Of a stretch of DNA of 14,572 bases, positions 7,065 through 14,348 are shown in pieces. The notes under the pieces were generated by a model. That model saw nothing but the letters and a program-made list of their open reading frames with translations. It did no database searches and was not told where the DNA came from. Both the position numbers and the translations under genes were made by a program. Within the stretch, counting starts at the first letter, position 1; each line of letters starts with the position of its first letter. This stretch comes from Flammeovirgaceae bacterium UBA5585 (GTDB taxonomy: Bacteria > Bacteroidota > Bacteroidia > Cytophagales > Cyclobacteriaceae), in assembly GCA_002425185.1 (NCBI GenBank), contig DILT01000002.1, positions 1 to 14,572 of the forward strand. The letters are read 5' to 3'.

Positions 7065-7981
7065 CACTCTTCTATGGTAAAGGTTTGTCCTTCCTGTGCA
7101 AGTTCGGTGTTTTTGAATATAACTTTTGCTTCATTCAAAAGGGGATCAAGTTCCTTATAGCGAGCGGAAAAGTGACCAATGAGAAGGTTACCCGCCTGTG
7201 CCTTCATGGCAATTTCAGCCGCCTGTGCAGCCGTGCTGTGCTTGGTTTCTTCTGCTTTATCTTTTTCCGATTCCATAAAGGTTGCTTCGTGGTACAAAAC
7301 ATCTACCTGCTGTACTATGTTTACCAGATTTTCATCATAAGCTGTATCGGAGCAATACGCGTAACTTCTTGATTTGCGCGGGGCATGAGTAAGGTCTGCA
7401 TTGCGATAGCGTATGTTTCCATGTTCATCCACTACATCGGCACCTGTCTTTAACCCGGCCAGTTGCTGCAGACTTAAATCTGCGGGGATCCGGTCTTTAT
7501 CGATCCTTCTGGGTTTTGGCTTTTCGCGAAAAAGGAATCCGGAACAATCAAGCTTATGCTTTAAGGGTATAGTAGTTACAGTAAGCTGGTTATTTTCAAG
7601 AATAACTTCTTGTCTGTCCGGTGTTAAGGTATGCAGAATAATATCGAACCGTGGTGCCGATAAGGAGTAGCGAAATTGGGTGGTTATGATTTCACCTAAA
7701 CCCCGATGACTGTAAATGTGAAGATCGTTCGTTCGATGGTTCAGGTGCATGGTGAAGATCAGTCCGAGTAAACCCAGGTAATGGTCGCCATGCAGGTGTG
7801 AAATAAAAATGTGATTAATGCGATGCAGGTTGCCATTATAACGCATCAATTGCATTTGTGTTCCTTCACCACAATCTACCAGAAAGAACTGATTTTGGAT
7901 TTCAAGTAATTGTGCTGACGGAAATCTACCGAAAGCCGGTACAGCTCCGCTTGATCCGAGTATGGTAATTTTAAAGCTCAA
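7064..7981 (-). CDS. rnz: Ribonuclease Z
   Basis: This zinc-dependent endoribonuclease of the metallo-beta-lactamase fold cleaves tRNA precursors 3' of the discriminator base; that matters for tRNAs with no encoded CCA, as here. From TTG 7981 the product is 305 residues, normal for the short RNase Z form. It opens MSFKITILGSSGAVP, like other family members. The metal motif HLHGDH lies at 62-67, and further expected ligands are visible at SDTAYDEN and GHFSARY. A TTG at 8005 would add eight residues, but it lies inside the terminator stem at 8000-8024. No ATG precedes the metal motif, so a non-ATG start seems unavoidable. The distance from the terminator T-tract to the start is about 10 nt, leaving no space for its own promoter. 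The stop overlaps the transporter start. Family is certain; the exact start is less so. Confidence 0.93.
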   Translation of the reverse strand: MSFKITILGSSGAVPAFGRFPSAQLLEIQNQFFLVDCGEGTQMQLMRYNGNLHRINHIFISHLHGDHYLGLLGLIFTMHLNHRTNDLHIYSHRGLGEIITTQFRYSLSAPRFDIILHTLTPDRQEVILENNQLTVTTIPLKHKLDCSGFLFREKPKPRRIDKDRIPADLSLQQLAGLKTGADVVDEHGNIRYRNADLTHAPRKSRSYAYCSDTAYDENLVNIVQQVDVLYHEATFMESEKDKAEETKHSTAAQAAEIAMKAQAGNLLIGHFSARYKELDPLLNEAKVIFKNTELAQEGQTFTIEE

Positions 7982-7990
7982 TGGGGTATT

Positions 7991-8024
7991 AAATAAAAAG
8001 ACCAAAACCTTGCGGGTTTTGGTC
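7991..8024 (-). terminator. Strong rho-independent terminator downstream of the STAS gene
   Basis: GACCAAAACC (8000-8009) and GGTTTTGGTC (8015-8024) form a perfect 10-bp stem with a 5-nt loop. On the minus strand the stem is followed at once by a TTTTTATTT tract (7991-7999). It lies 22 bp past the STAS stop and directly before the rnz start. Confidence 0.88.
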
Positions 8025-8046
8025 TGGCATACGTTACCATAATGAT

Positions 8047-8427
8047 TTAATTTCCATCCGTATTTTTCAGATCTTTTTCGATCTCGTGCATGAATACTGT
8101 ATCTACGGCTTCTTCTACGGTAGGGAGTATATTCAGCACGCTGTCAAGTTGTGATATTTTGATAAGTTTAGAGGTGTGATCGGATAAGGCCGCCAATACA
8201 AACACGCCTCCATCTTCCTGCATAATCCGGTTTCCCACCAAAAGAGCACTCAAACCAGATGAGTCGGTATACTTCACTTCACTCAAGTCCAAAACAATAT
8301 TGCGAACACCCTCCGCATGAAGGGTTATCAATTCTGACTTCAATCCGGGGGCCACACTTGAATCCAGTTTCTCTTCGTGCAGGCGCATCAGGCAATACTT
8401 CTCCTGCTTATCAATGGTATACTTCAT
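8047..8427 (-). CDS. STAS-domain protein, anti-sigma-factor-antagonist-like
   Basis: This 126-residue single-domain protein has the SpoIIAA/RsbV fold, cytoplasmic. Such proteins switch partners depending on phosphorylation of a Ser in the DSSG loop, and they bind a GHKL kinase or anti-sigma factor. The STAS core spans about 1-112. The beta strand VLDLSEVKYT (45-54) leads into DSSGL at 55-59, so the phosphorylatable Ser is present. A charged tail (113-126) follows. It starts at ATG 8427 after an A-rich stretch, without a clear Shine-Dalgarno site. The gene follows purC by 34 bp and is followed by a strong terminator, so purC and it probably share a transcript. No kinase, phosphatase or sigma gene is in the window, so the partner is unknown. 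Fold assignment is firm; the regulatory role is inferred. Confidence 0.88.
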   Translation of the reverse strand: MKYTIDKQEKYCLMRLHEEKLDSSVAPGLKSELITLHAEGVRNIVLDLSEVKYTDSSGLSALLVGNRIMQEDGGVFVLAALSDHTSKLIKISQLDSVLNILPTVEEAVDTVFMHEIEKDLKNTDGN

Positions 8428-8461
8428 TTTTTGATGTTAATTAACGATTAGTTGCGTTTTA

Positions 8462-9415
8462 TCAGGCTCCTAAATTAACGGATTTTAGTGAATTAAGGAT
8501 ACTTTGTTCTATTCTTTGCTCAATGGCGCTGTAATCAATGGGTTCCAACGATGAGCCGGTTACCTGTTGATATAATTCCTTATAGCGTGATGAAATGGAA
8601 GCCACTACCTGGTCGGTCATTTCTGGCACGTGTTGCCCTTCCTTACCCTGAAATCCATTTTCAATAAGCCACTGCCGTACAAATTCTTTCGATAGTTGTT
8701 TTTGCGCTTCTCCTTTTTGCTGTCGATCCATATATCCGGCCGCATAAAAGTAGCGTGATGAATCGGGTGTATGCACTTCGTCAATCAGGTAGATGGTATC
8801 GTTGTGTTTACCAAATTCATACTTCGTATCAACTAAAATCAGTCCTCGCTCGGCTGCCAGTGCTGTACCTTTGGCGAACAGGGTAAAGGTATATTCTTCT
8901 AATTCCGAATAGTCCTTTTCACTTACAATGCCCTTCCTTAAAATTTCTTCTTTGGAAATATCTTCATCATGGCCTTCATGAGCCTTGGTGGTTGGGGTAA
9001 TGATAGGGTGGGGCAGTTTGTCATTTTCTTTCAAGCCATCCGGTAACGGAACGCCACATAACATTCGCTTGCCGGAACGGTATTCACGCCACGCATGGCC
9101 TGCCAGGTATCCCCGCACAACCATCTCCACCGGAAAGGGTTGACATGTAAAACCAATGGTTACATTGGGATCAGGCGTTTCAATTACCCAATTGGGAACC
9201 AGTTCTTTTGTGGCTGTTAAATTTTTGGAGGCGATTTGATTGAGTACCCTTCCTTTATCGGGAATGGCACGTGGCAGTACCACATCGAACGCTGAAATAC
9301 GGTCGGTAGCCACCATGGCCATAATGTTTCCGAAGTAGTAAACATCGCGAACCTTACCTCGGTAAAAACCGGTTTGGCCGGGGAAGGAAAAATTGGTTTC
9401 TTTTATGGCCTCCAT
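8462..9415 (-). CDS. purC: Phosphoribosylaminoimidazole-succinocarboxamide (SAICAR) synthase
   Basis: This enzyme ligates L-aspartate to CAIR using ATP to give SAICAR, the eighth step of de novo purine synthesis, in the cytoplasm. At 317 residues it is the longer, yeast Ade1-like form rather than the roughly 240-residue type. Family motifs are in order: GKVRDVY (20-26), DRISAFDV (38-45), EMVVRGYLAGHAWREY (97-112), DTKYEFG (196-202) and IDEVHTPDSSRY (211-222), covering the ATP- and substrate-binding regions. The ATG at 9415 gives the expected N-terminus. No strong ribosome-binding site is seen. The gene lies 85 bp after the MORN-repeat gene and 34 bp before the STAS gene on the same strand. 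A weak promoter-like box sits just upstream. No other purine gene is nearby, so it is not part of a pur operon here. Confidence 0.97.
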   Translation of the reverse strand: MEAIKETNFSFPGQTGFYRGKVRDVYYFGNIMAMVATDRISAFDVVLPRAIPDKGRVLNQIASKNLTATKELVPNWVIETPDPNVTIGFTCQPFPVEMVVRGYLAGHAWREYRSGKRMLCGVPLPDGLKENDKLPHPIITPTTKAHEGHDEDISKEEILRKGIVSEKDYSELEEYTFTLFAKGTALAAERGLILVDTKYEFGKHNDTIYLIDEVHTPDSSRYFYAAGYMDRQQKGEAQKQLSKEFVRQWLIENGFQGKEGQHVPEMTDQVVASISSRYKELYQQVTGSSLEPIDYSAIEQRIEQSILNSLKSVNLGA

Positions 9416-9431
9416 AGCATGAACAAAGGCG

Positions 9432-9439
9432 CAAAGTAA
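9432..9439 (-). promoter_or_regulatory. Possible -7 box upstream of purC
   Basis: On the minus strand TTACTTTG matches TAnnTTTG with one mismatch. Transcription would begin near 9426, leaving a leader of about 10 nt before the ATG. No matching -33 TTTG is found at the right distance, so this is tentative. Confidence 0.25.
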
Positions 9440-9500
9440 TTAATCTTCTACTAGAAAATTTAACAGAGGTTTACAAAAAATGATCAATTGACGGAAAGGA

Positions 9501-10805
9501 TTAGTCAACTAAAATGCCGGCTTTGAATATGTAGGTTTTGATCTGGTTTCCCGCTTCGTCAAACTCCTTCCATTCTTTATGCTTTTTGTCGGCCACATAT
9601 TCGCCCTGTTCTTTGATCTTTCCATTGGGGTGGTATGCGGTAAACTGCCCATGCTTGCGTTGCGATTTGCACTCGCCCTGCGATTGTAGGGTGCCGTCTT
9701 CGTACCACGTTTTAAATGGTCCATTCAGCAGGTTGAATTTATAGGTTTCTTCCAGCCGGGTTTTTCCATTTGGATAATATTCATAACGTATGCCGGTAAG
9801 TTTCCCCGATTCATAGTTCTCCTTAATTCTTTCGGTGTTACCATCGGCATGATAGAAGATCCAAATGCCATGGGGCAGATTATCGCGGTATCGCTTTACC
9901 GACAACTTTTTCTCATTGTCGGCATATTCGTCAATTACCCAATCCTTACCGGTAATGGATGGTTGTTCTTTAAGTTTTAGTTTGCCGTTTGGGTGATAAA
10001 TGAAACCGGTTCCGGTTTTACGCCCTTCTGCATATTTGAAACGATGTTTTACAGTGCCATCGGCATAGTAAGCTGTATTGTCACCGTGAAGCAGGCCGTT
10101 TAGGAATGAGCCTTCCAGTACAAGATGTCCATCGCGATCGTAATTCTTAAACGATCCATTCTTTGCACCTTCTTCCATGGTGGAGACGGTCTCCAGTTGA
10201 CCATTGGCATAATAGGTTTTCAGGAAGCCGGTGAGAATTCCGTTTTTATAGTTCGCTTCTTTCTCCACTATTCCGGTTTCATAGAAGTACCGGGTAATGC
10301 CATTAGGTTTGCCATTGAGGTAGTTGATTTCGCTTTTCAGGTTTCCATTCATGTAGTACTCACGCACCACGCCATCGGGTTTTCCTTTTTTAAAAACCGT
10401 TTCACTTTTGATCACGCCATTGTCGTAGTACGACTGCACACTGTCTACCAATATGTCGTTTTGATAATACGCGCGCTGTACTTTTTTTCCGGCCTCATCG
10501 TACACTTCCACAGGGCCGTGGCGCATACCGTTTACGTATACCAGTTTTCTGGCGGGCTGTCCGGTGTCGTGATACTCCATGAACTCACCTGATTTTTTCC
10601 CGTTATTGAAGTTACCCTCAACGGCCAGTTTTCCATCCGGGTAAAACCGCTGGTACTTACCCACTATTTTCTCGTTGTCTTCGCGGGCTACAGCGTAAAT
10701 TTCCTGAATTTGGGTTCGTGACGCATCGTAGTATGTGCGCACCTCGCGTTGCGCAGAAGCGAATACAGGTATGATCAGCAGAGTTATGAAAACATTACGA
10801 GTCAT
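9501..10805 (-). CDS. Secreted MORN-type repeat protein (YwqK-like)
   Basis: This 434-residue protein has a signal peptide (residues 1-18, cleavage likely after ASA), so it is probably periplasmic or surface-exposed. From about 50 to the C-terminus it consists almost wholly of some sixteen repeats of 23-25 residues. The pattern is YYxNGxLKxExxYxNGKxxG, the MORN_2 (YwqK) motif, for example EYYMNGNLKSEINYLNGKPNG. Such repeats fold as consecutive beta-hairpins and usually mediate binding. No catalytic domain is attached. Two repeats near 270-310 are degenerate and lack the NG turn. Databases often label relatives as YwqK-family antitoxins, but no toxin gene is adjacent, so I do not use that label. 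It lies 77 bp downstream of the thiolase gene and 85 bp upstream of purC. The molecular role is unknown. Confidence 0.85.
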   Translation of the reverse strand: MTRNVFITLLIIPVFASAQREVRTYYDASRTQIQEIYAVAREDNEKIVGKYQRFYPDGKLAVEGNFNNGKKSGEFMEYHDTGQPARKLVYVNGMRHGPVEVYDEAGKKVQRAYYQNDILVDSVQSYYDNGVIKSETVFKKGKPDGVVREYYMNGNLKSEINYLNGKPNGITRYFYETGIVEKEANYKNGILTGFLKTYYANGQLETVSTMEEGAKNGSFKNYDRDGHLVLEGSFLNGLLHGDNTAYYADGTVKHRFKYAEGRKTGTGFIYHPNGKLKLKEQPSITGKDWVIDEYADNEKKLSVKRYRDNLPHGIWIFYHADGNTERIKENYESGKLTGIRYEYYPNGKTRLEETYKFNLLNGPFKTWYEDGTLQSQGECKSQRKHGQFTAYHPNGKIKEQGEYVADKKHKEWKEFDEAGNQIKTYIFKAGILVD

Positions 10806-10882
10806 GACTGCGGAAATTAGTGGATGGACTTAAAACGGAATGACGGTTACGTTTATTGCCACACAAAAAGTTTTCAGGCCGA

Positions 10883-12061
10883 TCAGGCATTTTCAATAAC
10901 GATGGCTGAAGCGCCACCGCCACCGTTGCAAATACCCGCCACACCCAATGTTTCATTATTTTGTTTAAGCACGTTGATCAGCGTAGTAATAATGCGCGCA
11001 CCGGAAGCACCCAGTGGATGGCCGATGGCAACAGCACCTCCGTTTACATTCACTTTCTCAGGATCAAGCCCCAGTTTGATGTTGTTGGCAATGGCAACGG
11101 CTGAGAAGGCTTCATTGATTTCGTAATAGCTAACATCTTTTGAGCTTACTCCTGCATGGTGGATGGCTTTGGGTATGGCCAGTGAGGGCGTAGTGGTAAA
11201 CCACATCGGATCCTGTGCCGCATCACCAAACCCGCGGATTTTTGCAATCGGTTTTAAACCCAACTCAACGGCTTTCTCTTTGCTCATCAGCACAAGGGCA
11301 GAAGCCCCATCATTGATCGTAGATGCGTTAGCAGCAGTTACGGTTCCGTCTTTGGTAAAGACAGCACGCAAACCGGGTATCTTATCGAAATTTACATTCT
11401 TATATTCTTCATCTTCGGCAAACAAGGTTACGTTTCCTTTCTTGTCGGTGATTTCAACGGGTACAACTTCATTTTTGAATTTACCGGCAGCCCAGGCAGC
11501 CGCGGCACGTTTGTAGGAATTAATGGCGTAGTTATCCTGATCCTGACGGGAGATGTTCATCTCTTTAGCGGTGTTATCGGCACATACGCCCATGGCGCAG
11601 TGATTGTACACATCGGTCAGGCCATCATAGGTAAGGCCGTCTACCACTTCACCGTTTCCATACCGATAACCGTACCGTGCTTTTAGCAGGTAATACGGAA
11701 TGTTAGACATGCTTTCCATTCCTCCGGCAACGACCACATCATTTTGTCCGAGCATAATTGATTGCGCACCAATCATTATGGCCTTCATGCCCGAAGCACA
11801 CACTTTGTTGATTAGCGTACAGGGTATTTCATAGCCAAGGCCAGCAGCCACGGCAACTTGTGTGGCTGGTGCTTGTTGTAAACCTGAGGAAATTACATTT
11901 CCGATAAAAACTTCCTGCACCAGTTTAGGGTCAATGCCGGCTTTTTGCATGGCTCCCTTCACTGCGGTTGCCCCAAGTTGAACAGCAGAAACCGAAGCGA
12001 GGCTTCCTCCAAAACTTCCGATGGGTGTGCGTACGGCTGAGATGATATATACTTCTTTCAT
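10883..12061 (-). CDS. Acetyl-CoA C-acetyltransferase (thiolase)
   Basis: This cytoplasmic thiolase condenses two acetyl-CoA, or cleaves acetoacetyl-CoA or 3-ketoacyl-CoA, by a ping-pong mechanism. At 392 residues it has the standard bacterial type II length. The catalytic residues are all in place: acyl-accepting Cys88 in NKVCASGM, His348 in GGAVAIGHPLGASG and Cys378 in GICNGGGGAS. NEAFSAVAIAN supplies the conserved Asn-Glu-Ala-Phe loop. The overall match is to acetoacetyl-CoA thiolases (atoB/phaA type), but chain-length preference cannot be read by eye, so no symbol is given. The gene follows batC by 45 bp with no visible promoter or terminator between them, so co-transcription is plausible. 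No other beta-oxidation or ketone-body gene is in the window. Confidence 0.95.
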   Translation of the reverse strand: MKEVYIISAVRTPIGSFGGSLASVSAVQLGATAVKGAMQKAGIDPKLVQEVFIGNVISSGLQQAPATQVAVAAGLGYEIPCTLINKVCASGMKAIMIGAQSIMLGQNDVVVAGGMESMSNIPYYLLKARYGYRYGNGEVVDGLTYDGLTDVYNHCAMGVCADNTAKEMNISRQDQDNYAINSYKRAAAAWAAGKFKNEVVPVEITDKKGNVTLFAEDEEYKNVNFDKIPGLRAVFTKDGTVTAANASTINDGASALVLMSKEKAVELGLKPIAKIRGFGDAAQDPMWFTTTPSLAIPKAIHHAGVSSKDVSYYEINEAFSAVAIANNIKLGLDPEKVNVNGGAVAIGHPLGASGARIITTLINVLKQNNETLGVAGICNGGGGASAIVIENA

Positions 12062-12106
12062 TTTAGTGTTTTGTATTTACGATGTCTAACTACTGATGTC
12101 TCTCTG

Positions 12107-12931
12107 CTACCAGTCCGGTTTGTTTTTATCCTTGGGTTGCGTAGCCTTTCTTTTATTCTGTTGCAGGTATTGAACCTCCTGGTTTCGCATGGCTTCAAGA
12201 ATTTTATTTGCAGCTTCCTGACTGATTTTCATTTGCTGTAATTTTTCAGAAGATGGAGGAGTGTCTTTTTTCTCCTGATCTTTGTCTGATTTTTGTTCCT
12301 GATTTTGCTGTTGTTCCTTCTGTTCGTCTTTTTGCTGATCAGGCTTTCCTGATTCATCCTTTTTCTGTTCGTCTTTTTTGTCTTGTTCCTTTTTCTCCTG
12401 CTCTTTCTTTTGATCTTCTTTTTTCTGCTGATCTTGCTTTTGCTTGTCGTTTTGTTGTTGATCTTTATTCTGGTCCTTCTGCTGTTGCTCCTGTTTTTTC
12501 TGCTCGTCAAGTTTACGTTTCAACAATTCGTAATTGTAGCGGGCATCATTGTTGGCAGGATCTGCCTTAATGGCTTCCTTAAAATGATTCAGGGCTTCTT
12601 CAAATTTAGCTTGTTTGTTGCGGGCAACACCTAATTGTTGCTGGGCCAATGAACGTATCTTTTTATTGGAACTCGCAGTTAGACTTTGGTATTGTGATAT
12701 GGCTGAAGTGGTATCATTCAATTCGAAATAGGCATTGGCGAGATTGAGCAGAACTTCTTCTTCGTTTACGGCCAGCGAGTCGGTAAGGTATTTGTATTTA
12801 GCAACAGCCGTTTCGTAATCACCTGCGAGGTATGCCTTTTTTGCTTCTTCCTTCACACGGTTAATCTTTCCAATCTTTGCAGGATCAGTAACCAGGAGGG
12901 CGAGTGTGATAAATAGGATACTGGTCTTCAT
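12107..12931 (-). CDS. batC: BatC-like TPR protein with charged low-complexity domain
   Basis: This 274-residue protein is likely exported or membrane-anchored through its hydrophobic N-terminus (residues 4-14). About three tetratricopeptide repeats occupy 27-130 (EAKKAYLAGDYETAVAKYK, LLNLANAYFELNDTTSAISQ, and a third unit near 97-130). A Gln/Lys/Asp/Glu-only stretch follows at 143-223, then a short helical region, and the C-terminus reads KPDW. TPR, then charged tract, then KPDW is what I expect of Bacteroidota BatC. The ATG overlaps the batB stop by 4 nt (ATGA), showing coupling. Bat proteins have been linked to aerotolerance and stress resistance in this phylum, but their biochemistry is not settled. 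The coding strand of the low-complexity part is extremely purine-rich. Identity rests on architecture plus its place after batB. Confidence 0.82.
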   Translation of the reverse strand: MKTSILFITLALLVTDPAKIGKINRVKEEAKKAYLAGDYETAVAKYKYLTDSLAVNEEEVLLNLANAYFELNDTTSAISQYQSLTASSNKKIRSLAQQQLGVARNKQAKFEEALNHFKEAIKADPANNDARYNYELLKRKLDEQKKQEQQQKDQNKDQQQNDKQKQDQQKKEDQKKEQEKKEQDKKDEQKKDESGKPDQQKDEQKEQQQNQEQKSDKDQEKKDTPPSSEKLQQMKISQEAANKILEAMRNQEVQYLQQNKRKATQPKDKNKPDW

Positions 12932-13896
12932 ATACGAATGGTTCGTATGTGTATTAACACATCAAAGGACAGTAAAATTACAGCCATAAGTAAAAAATAG
13001 AAATATTTGTTGGCCGAAACATCAATTAGCCGGGCATCCATCAACTCCCCTTCAATAGTGTTAATCGTATTGATCATGCGGGATACATCATTTCGGCTTT
13101 CAGTGATTTCAAAGTAGCGCCCACCGGTTTTGCTGGCCAGCGATTGTAAGGCTTTTGAATTCAGTTTAGTGACAACTACATTTCCCTGGCGGTCGGTTCG
13201 GAAGCCTGTTCCCGACCGAATTCGTCCACCTTCTTCAGTGCCTACACCAAGGGTGAACAGTTTGAAACCTTTCGATTCAATTTGTTGTGCTATAGCATTG
13301 GTTTCTTCTCCAAAATCCTCGCCATCGCTTATGAGCACAATCACCTTTGACGTTGTCTGAGAAATCCGGACGTTATCCGTTTCCAGTTTTTCCATAGCCA
13401 TTCGCAGGGGTGGGGCAAAATCAGTACCGGATGAAGGCACCAGACCGGTGTTCATGGTTTCGATAAACAGGTTTAGTGCATTTTGGTCGTAGGTTAAGGG
13501 GCATTGCATGAACGCCTCGGAGGAGAAAATAATGATGCCAATTCGATCGGAATTAAATGCCTGCACGATTTTCTTCATCTCGTACTTCACTTTTTCCAGC
13601 CGTGTCGGGGTAACATCGAAGGCATCCATCGACTTAGAAAGGTCAACGCAAATCATGATATCCTTTCCTATGGACTGGACTTCTCGTTTTGCAGCGCCAA
13701 AAGATGGGCCTAATAAAGCAATAATCAACAGCACAAAAACGACTGATCGCAGAAATACTTTTATGAATACAGTTGAATAATGTGTATTCAGTGACCTGGC
13801 GATACGGATTATCCGAAAGAGATAAACCATGTAAAGCACTGCGAAAAGTGCTATAAAAATCCATTCCGTTGTCCCCAAGGTGCGGTACCAGCTCAC
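12928..13896 (-). CDS. batB: BatB-like membrane-anchored von Willebrand factor A protein
   Basis: This 322-residue inner-membrane protein has a VWA domain that binds divalent metal and probably protein partners; it belongs to the Bat (Bacteroides aerotolerance) family. Hydrophobic segments at about 11-29 and 46-64 precede the VWA domain (about 78-285), and a third lies at 296-314. The MIDAS metal site is complete: Asp85-x-Ser87-x-Ser89 (DLSKS), Thr158 (SGTDF) and Asp191 (ISDGED). I start at GTG 13896, giving MSWYRTLGTTEWIF, which fits the family's N-terminus. The longer reading from 13998 adds 34 uncharacteristic residues and reaches the edge of the tRNA promoter. It overlaps batC by 4 nt. 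No batA gene lies upstream, where the tRNA genes begin, and no batD or batE follows batC. No clear promoter was found. Confidence 0.86.
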   Translation of the reverse strand: MSWYRTLGTTEWIFIALFAVLYMVYLFRIIRIARSLNTHYSTVFIKVFLRSVVFVLLIIALLGPSFGAAKREVQSIGKDIMICVDLSKSMDAFDVTPTRLEKVKYEMKKIVQAFNSDRIGIIIFSSEAFMQCPLTYDQNALNLFIETMNTGLVPSSGTDFAPPLRMAMEKLETDNVRISQTTSKVIVLISDGEDFGEETNAIAQQIESKGFKLFTLGVGTEEGGRIRSGTGFRTDRQGNVVVTKLNSKALQSLASKTGGRYFEITESRNDVSRMINTINTIEGELMDARLIDVSANKYFYFLLMAVILLSFDVLIHIRTIRI

Positions 13897-13977
13897 GCTG
13901 CAAGTAACAACGAAGTGTGGTTTGGTGCAAGCCACCGTATAACCGTAAATGTGGCTTTTTGATTTCTTAGGATGATT

Positions 13978-14010
13978 TTTTAGGGAGTTTCTACACATCC
14001 TTTATATTTG
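13978..14010 (+). promoter_or_regulatory. Promoter of tRNA-Ser
   Basis: TATATTTG at 14003-14010 is a perfect Bacteroidota -7 box (TAnnTTTG). A T-rich stretch ending near 13981 could be a weak -33 element. Transcription would begin near 14017, about 11 nt before the tRNA. Confidence 0.7.
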
Positions 14011-14027
14011 CAATTCTTTTTTAGCCA

Positions 14028-14117
<90 letters not shown>

Positions 14118-14144
14118 AAAGCCCTGTATGACGCAGGGCTTTTG
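14118..14144 (+). terminator. Terminator-like hairpin between tRNA-Ser and tRNA-Arg
   Basis: AAAGCCCTG (14118-14126) and CAGGGCTTT (14134-14142) form a perfect 9-bp stem with a 7-nt loop, followed by a run of T ending at 14143. It begins two bases after the tRNA-Ser discriminator and ends about 8 bp before tRNA-Arg. Confidence 0.75.
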
Positions 14145-14151
14145 AATTAAT

Positions 14152-14225
14152 GGTCCGATAGCTCAACTGGATAGAGCAGCTGCCTTCTAAGCAGCAGGTT
14201 CGGGGTTCGAGTCCCTGTCGGATCA
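14152..14225 (+). tRNA. tRNA-Arg (anticodon TCT)
   Basis: The acceptor GGTCCGA (14152-14158) pairs with TCGGATC (14218-14224), with one G-T pair at position 2. The anticodon stem GCTGC/GCAGC encloses loop CTTCTAA with anticodon TCT at 14186-14188, reading AGA/AGG. The T loop is TTCGAGT. The discriminator is A14225 and CCA is not encoded. No promoter is visible between the preceding hairpin and this gene. Confidence 0.96.
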
Positions 14226-14256
14226 CTTGGCGGTTAAGATATTAAACATATCTTTG
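14226..14256 (+). promoter_or_regulatory. Promoter of tRNA-Pro
   Basis: CTTG (14226-14229) serves as the -33 box and TATCTTTG (14249-14256) is a perfect TAnnTTTG -7 box. The spacer between them is 19 bp, as expected for Bacteroidota. The start site would be near 14262, about 12 nt before the tRNA. The -33 box begins right after the tRNA-Arg discriminator. Confidence 0.78.
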
Positions 14257-14273
14257 CGCCTTCTTTAAACATT

Positions 14274-14347
14274 CAGGGTGTAGCGTAGCCCGGTATCGCG
14301 CTTGGTTTGGGACCAAGAGGTCGTCAGTTCGAATCTGGCCACCCCGA
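14274..14347 (+). tRNA. tRNA-Pro (anticodon TGG)
   Basis: The anticodon stem CTTGG/CCAAG encloses loop TTTGGGA with anticodon TGG at 14308-14310. The T arm is GTCAG-TTCGAAT-CTGGC. The acceptor CAGGGTG (14274-14280) faces CACCCCG (14340-14346) with one A-C mismatch at the second pair. The C1-G72 pair and A73 expected for bacterial tRNA-Pro are present. CCA is not encoded. Confidence 0.95.
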
Positions 14348-14348
14348 C

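Noticed and set aside
8436..8445. Perfect 10-bp palindrome GTTAATTAAC upstream of the STAS gene
   Set aside because: It is short and AT-rich; it may occur by chance, and no second copy or regulator context supports an operator.
10125..10592. 155-codon plus-strand open frame opposite the MORN-repeat gene
   Set aside because: It mirrors the repeat gene in antisense, has no family resemblance, and has no promoter or ribosome-binding site.
9501..10805. YwqK-family toxin-antitoxin system
   Set aside because: The label comes from database naming of MORN_2 repeat proteins; the protein is exported and no toxin-like gene is adjacent.
9501..10805. DNA-level repeat array or CRISPR-like periodicity
   Set aside because: The roughly 72-bp period reflects the diverged protein repeats; there are no identical repeats with spacers.
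12253..12634. Hydrophobic plus-strand open frames opposite batC
   Set aside because: They result from the pyrimidine-rich complement of the Q/K/D/E tract, giving artificial Leu/Phe runs.
13897..13998. 34-residue N-terminal extension of BatB starting at 13998
   Set aside because: The residues do not resemble a BatB N-terminus, while GTG 13896 gives the expected opening before the first membrane segment.
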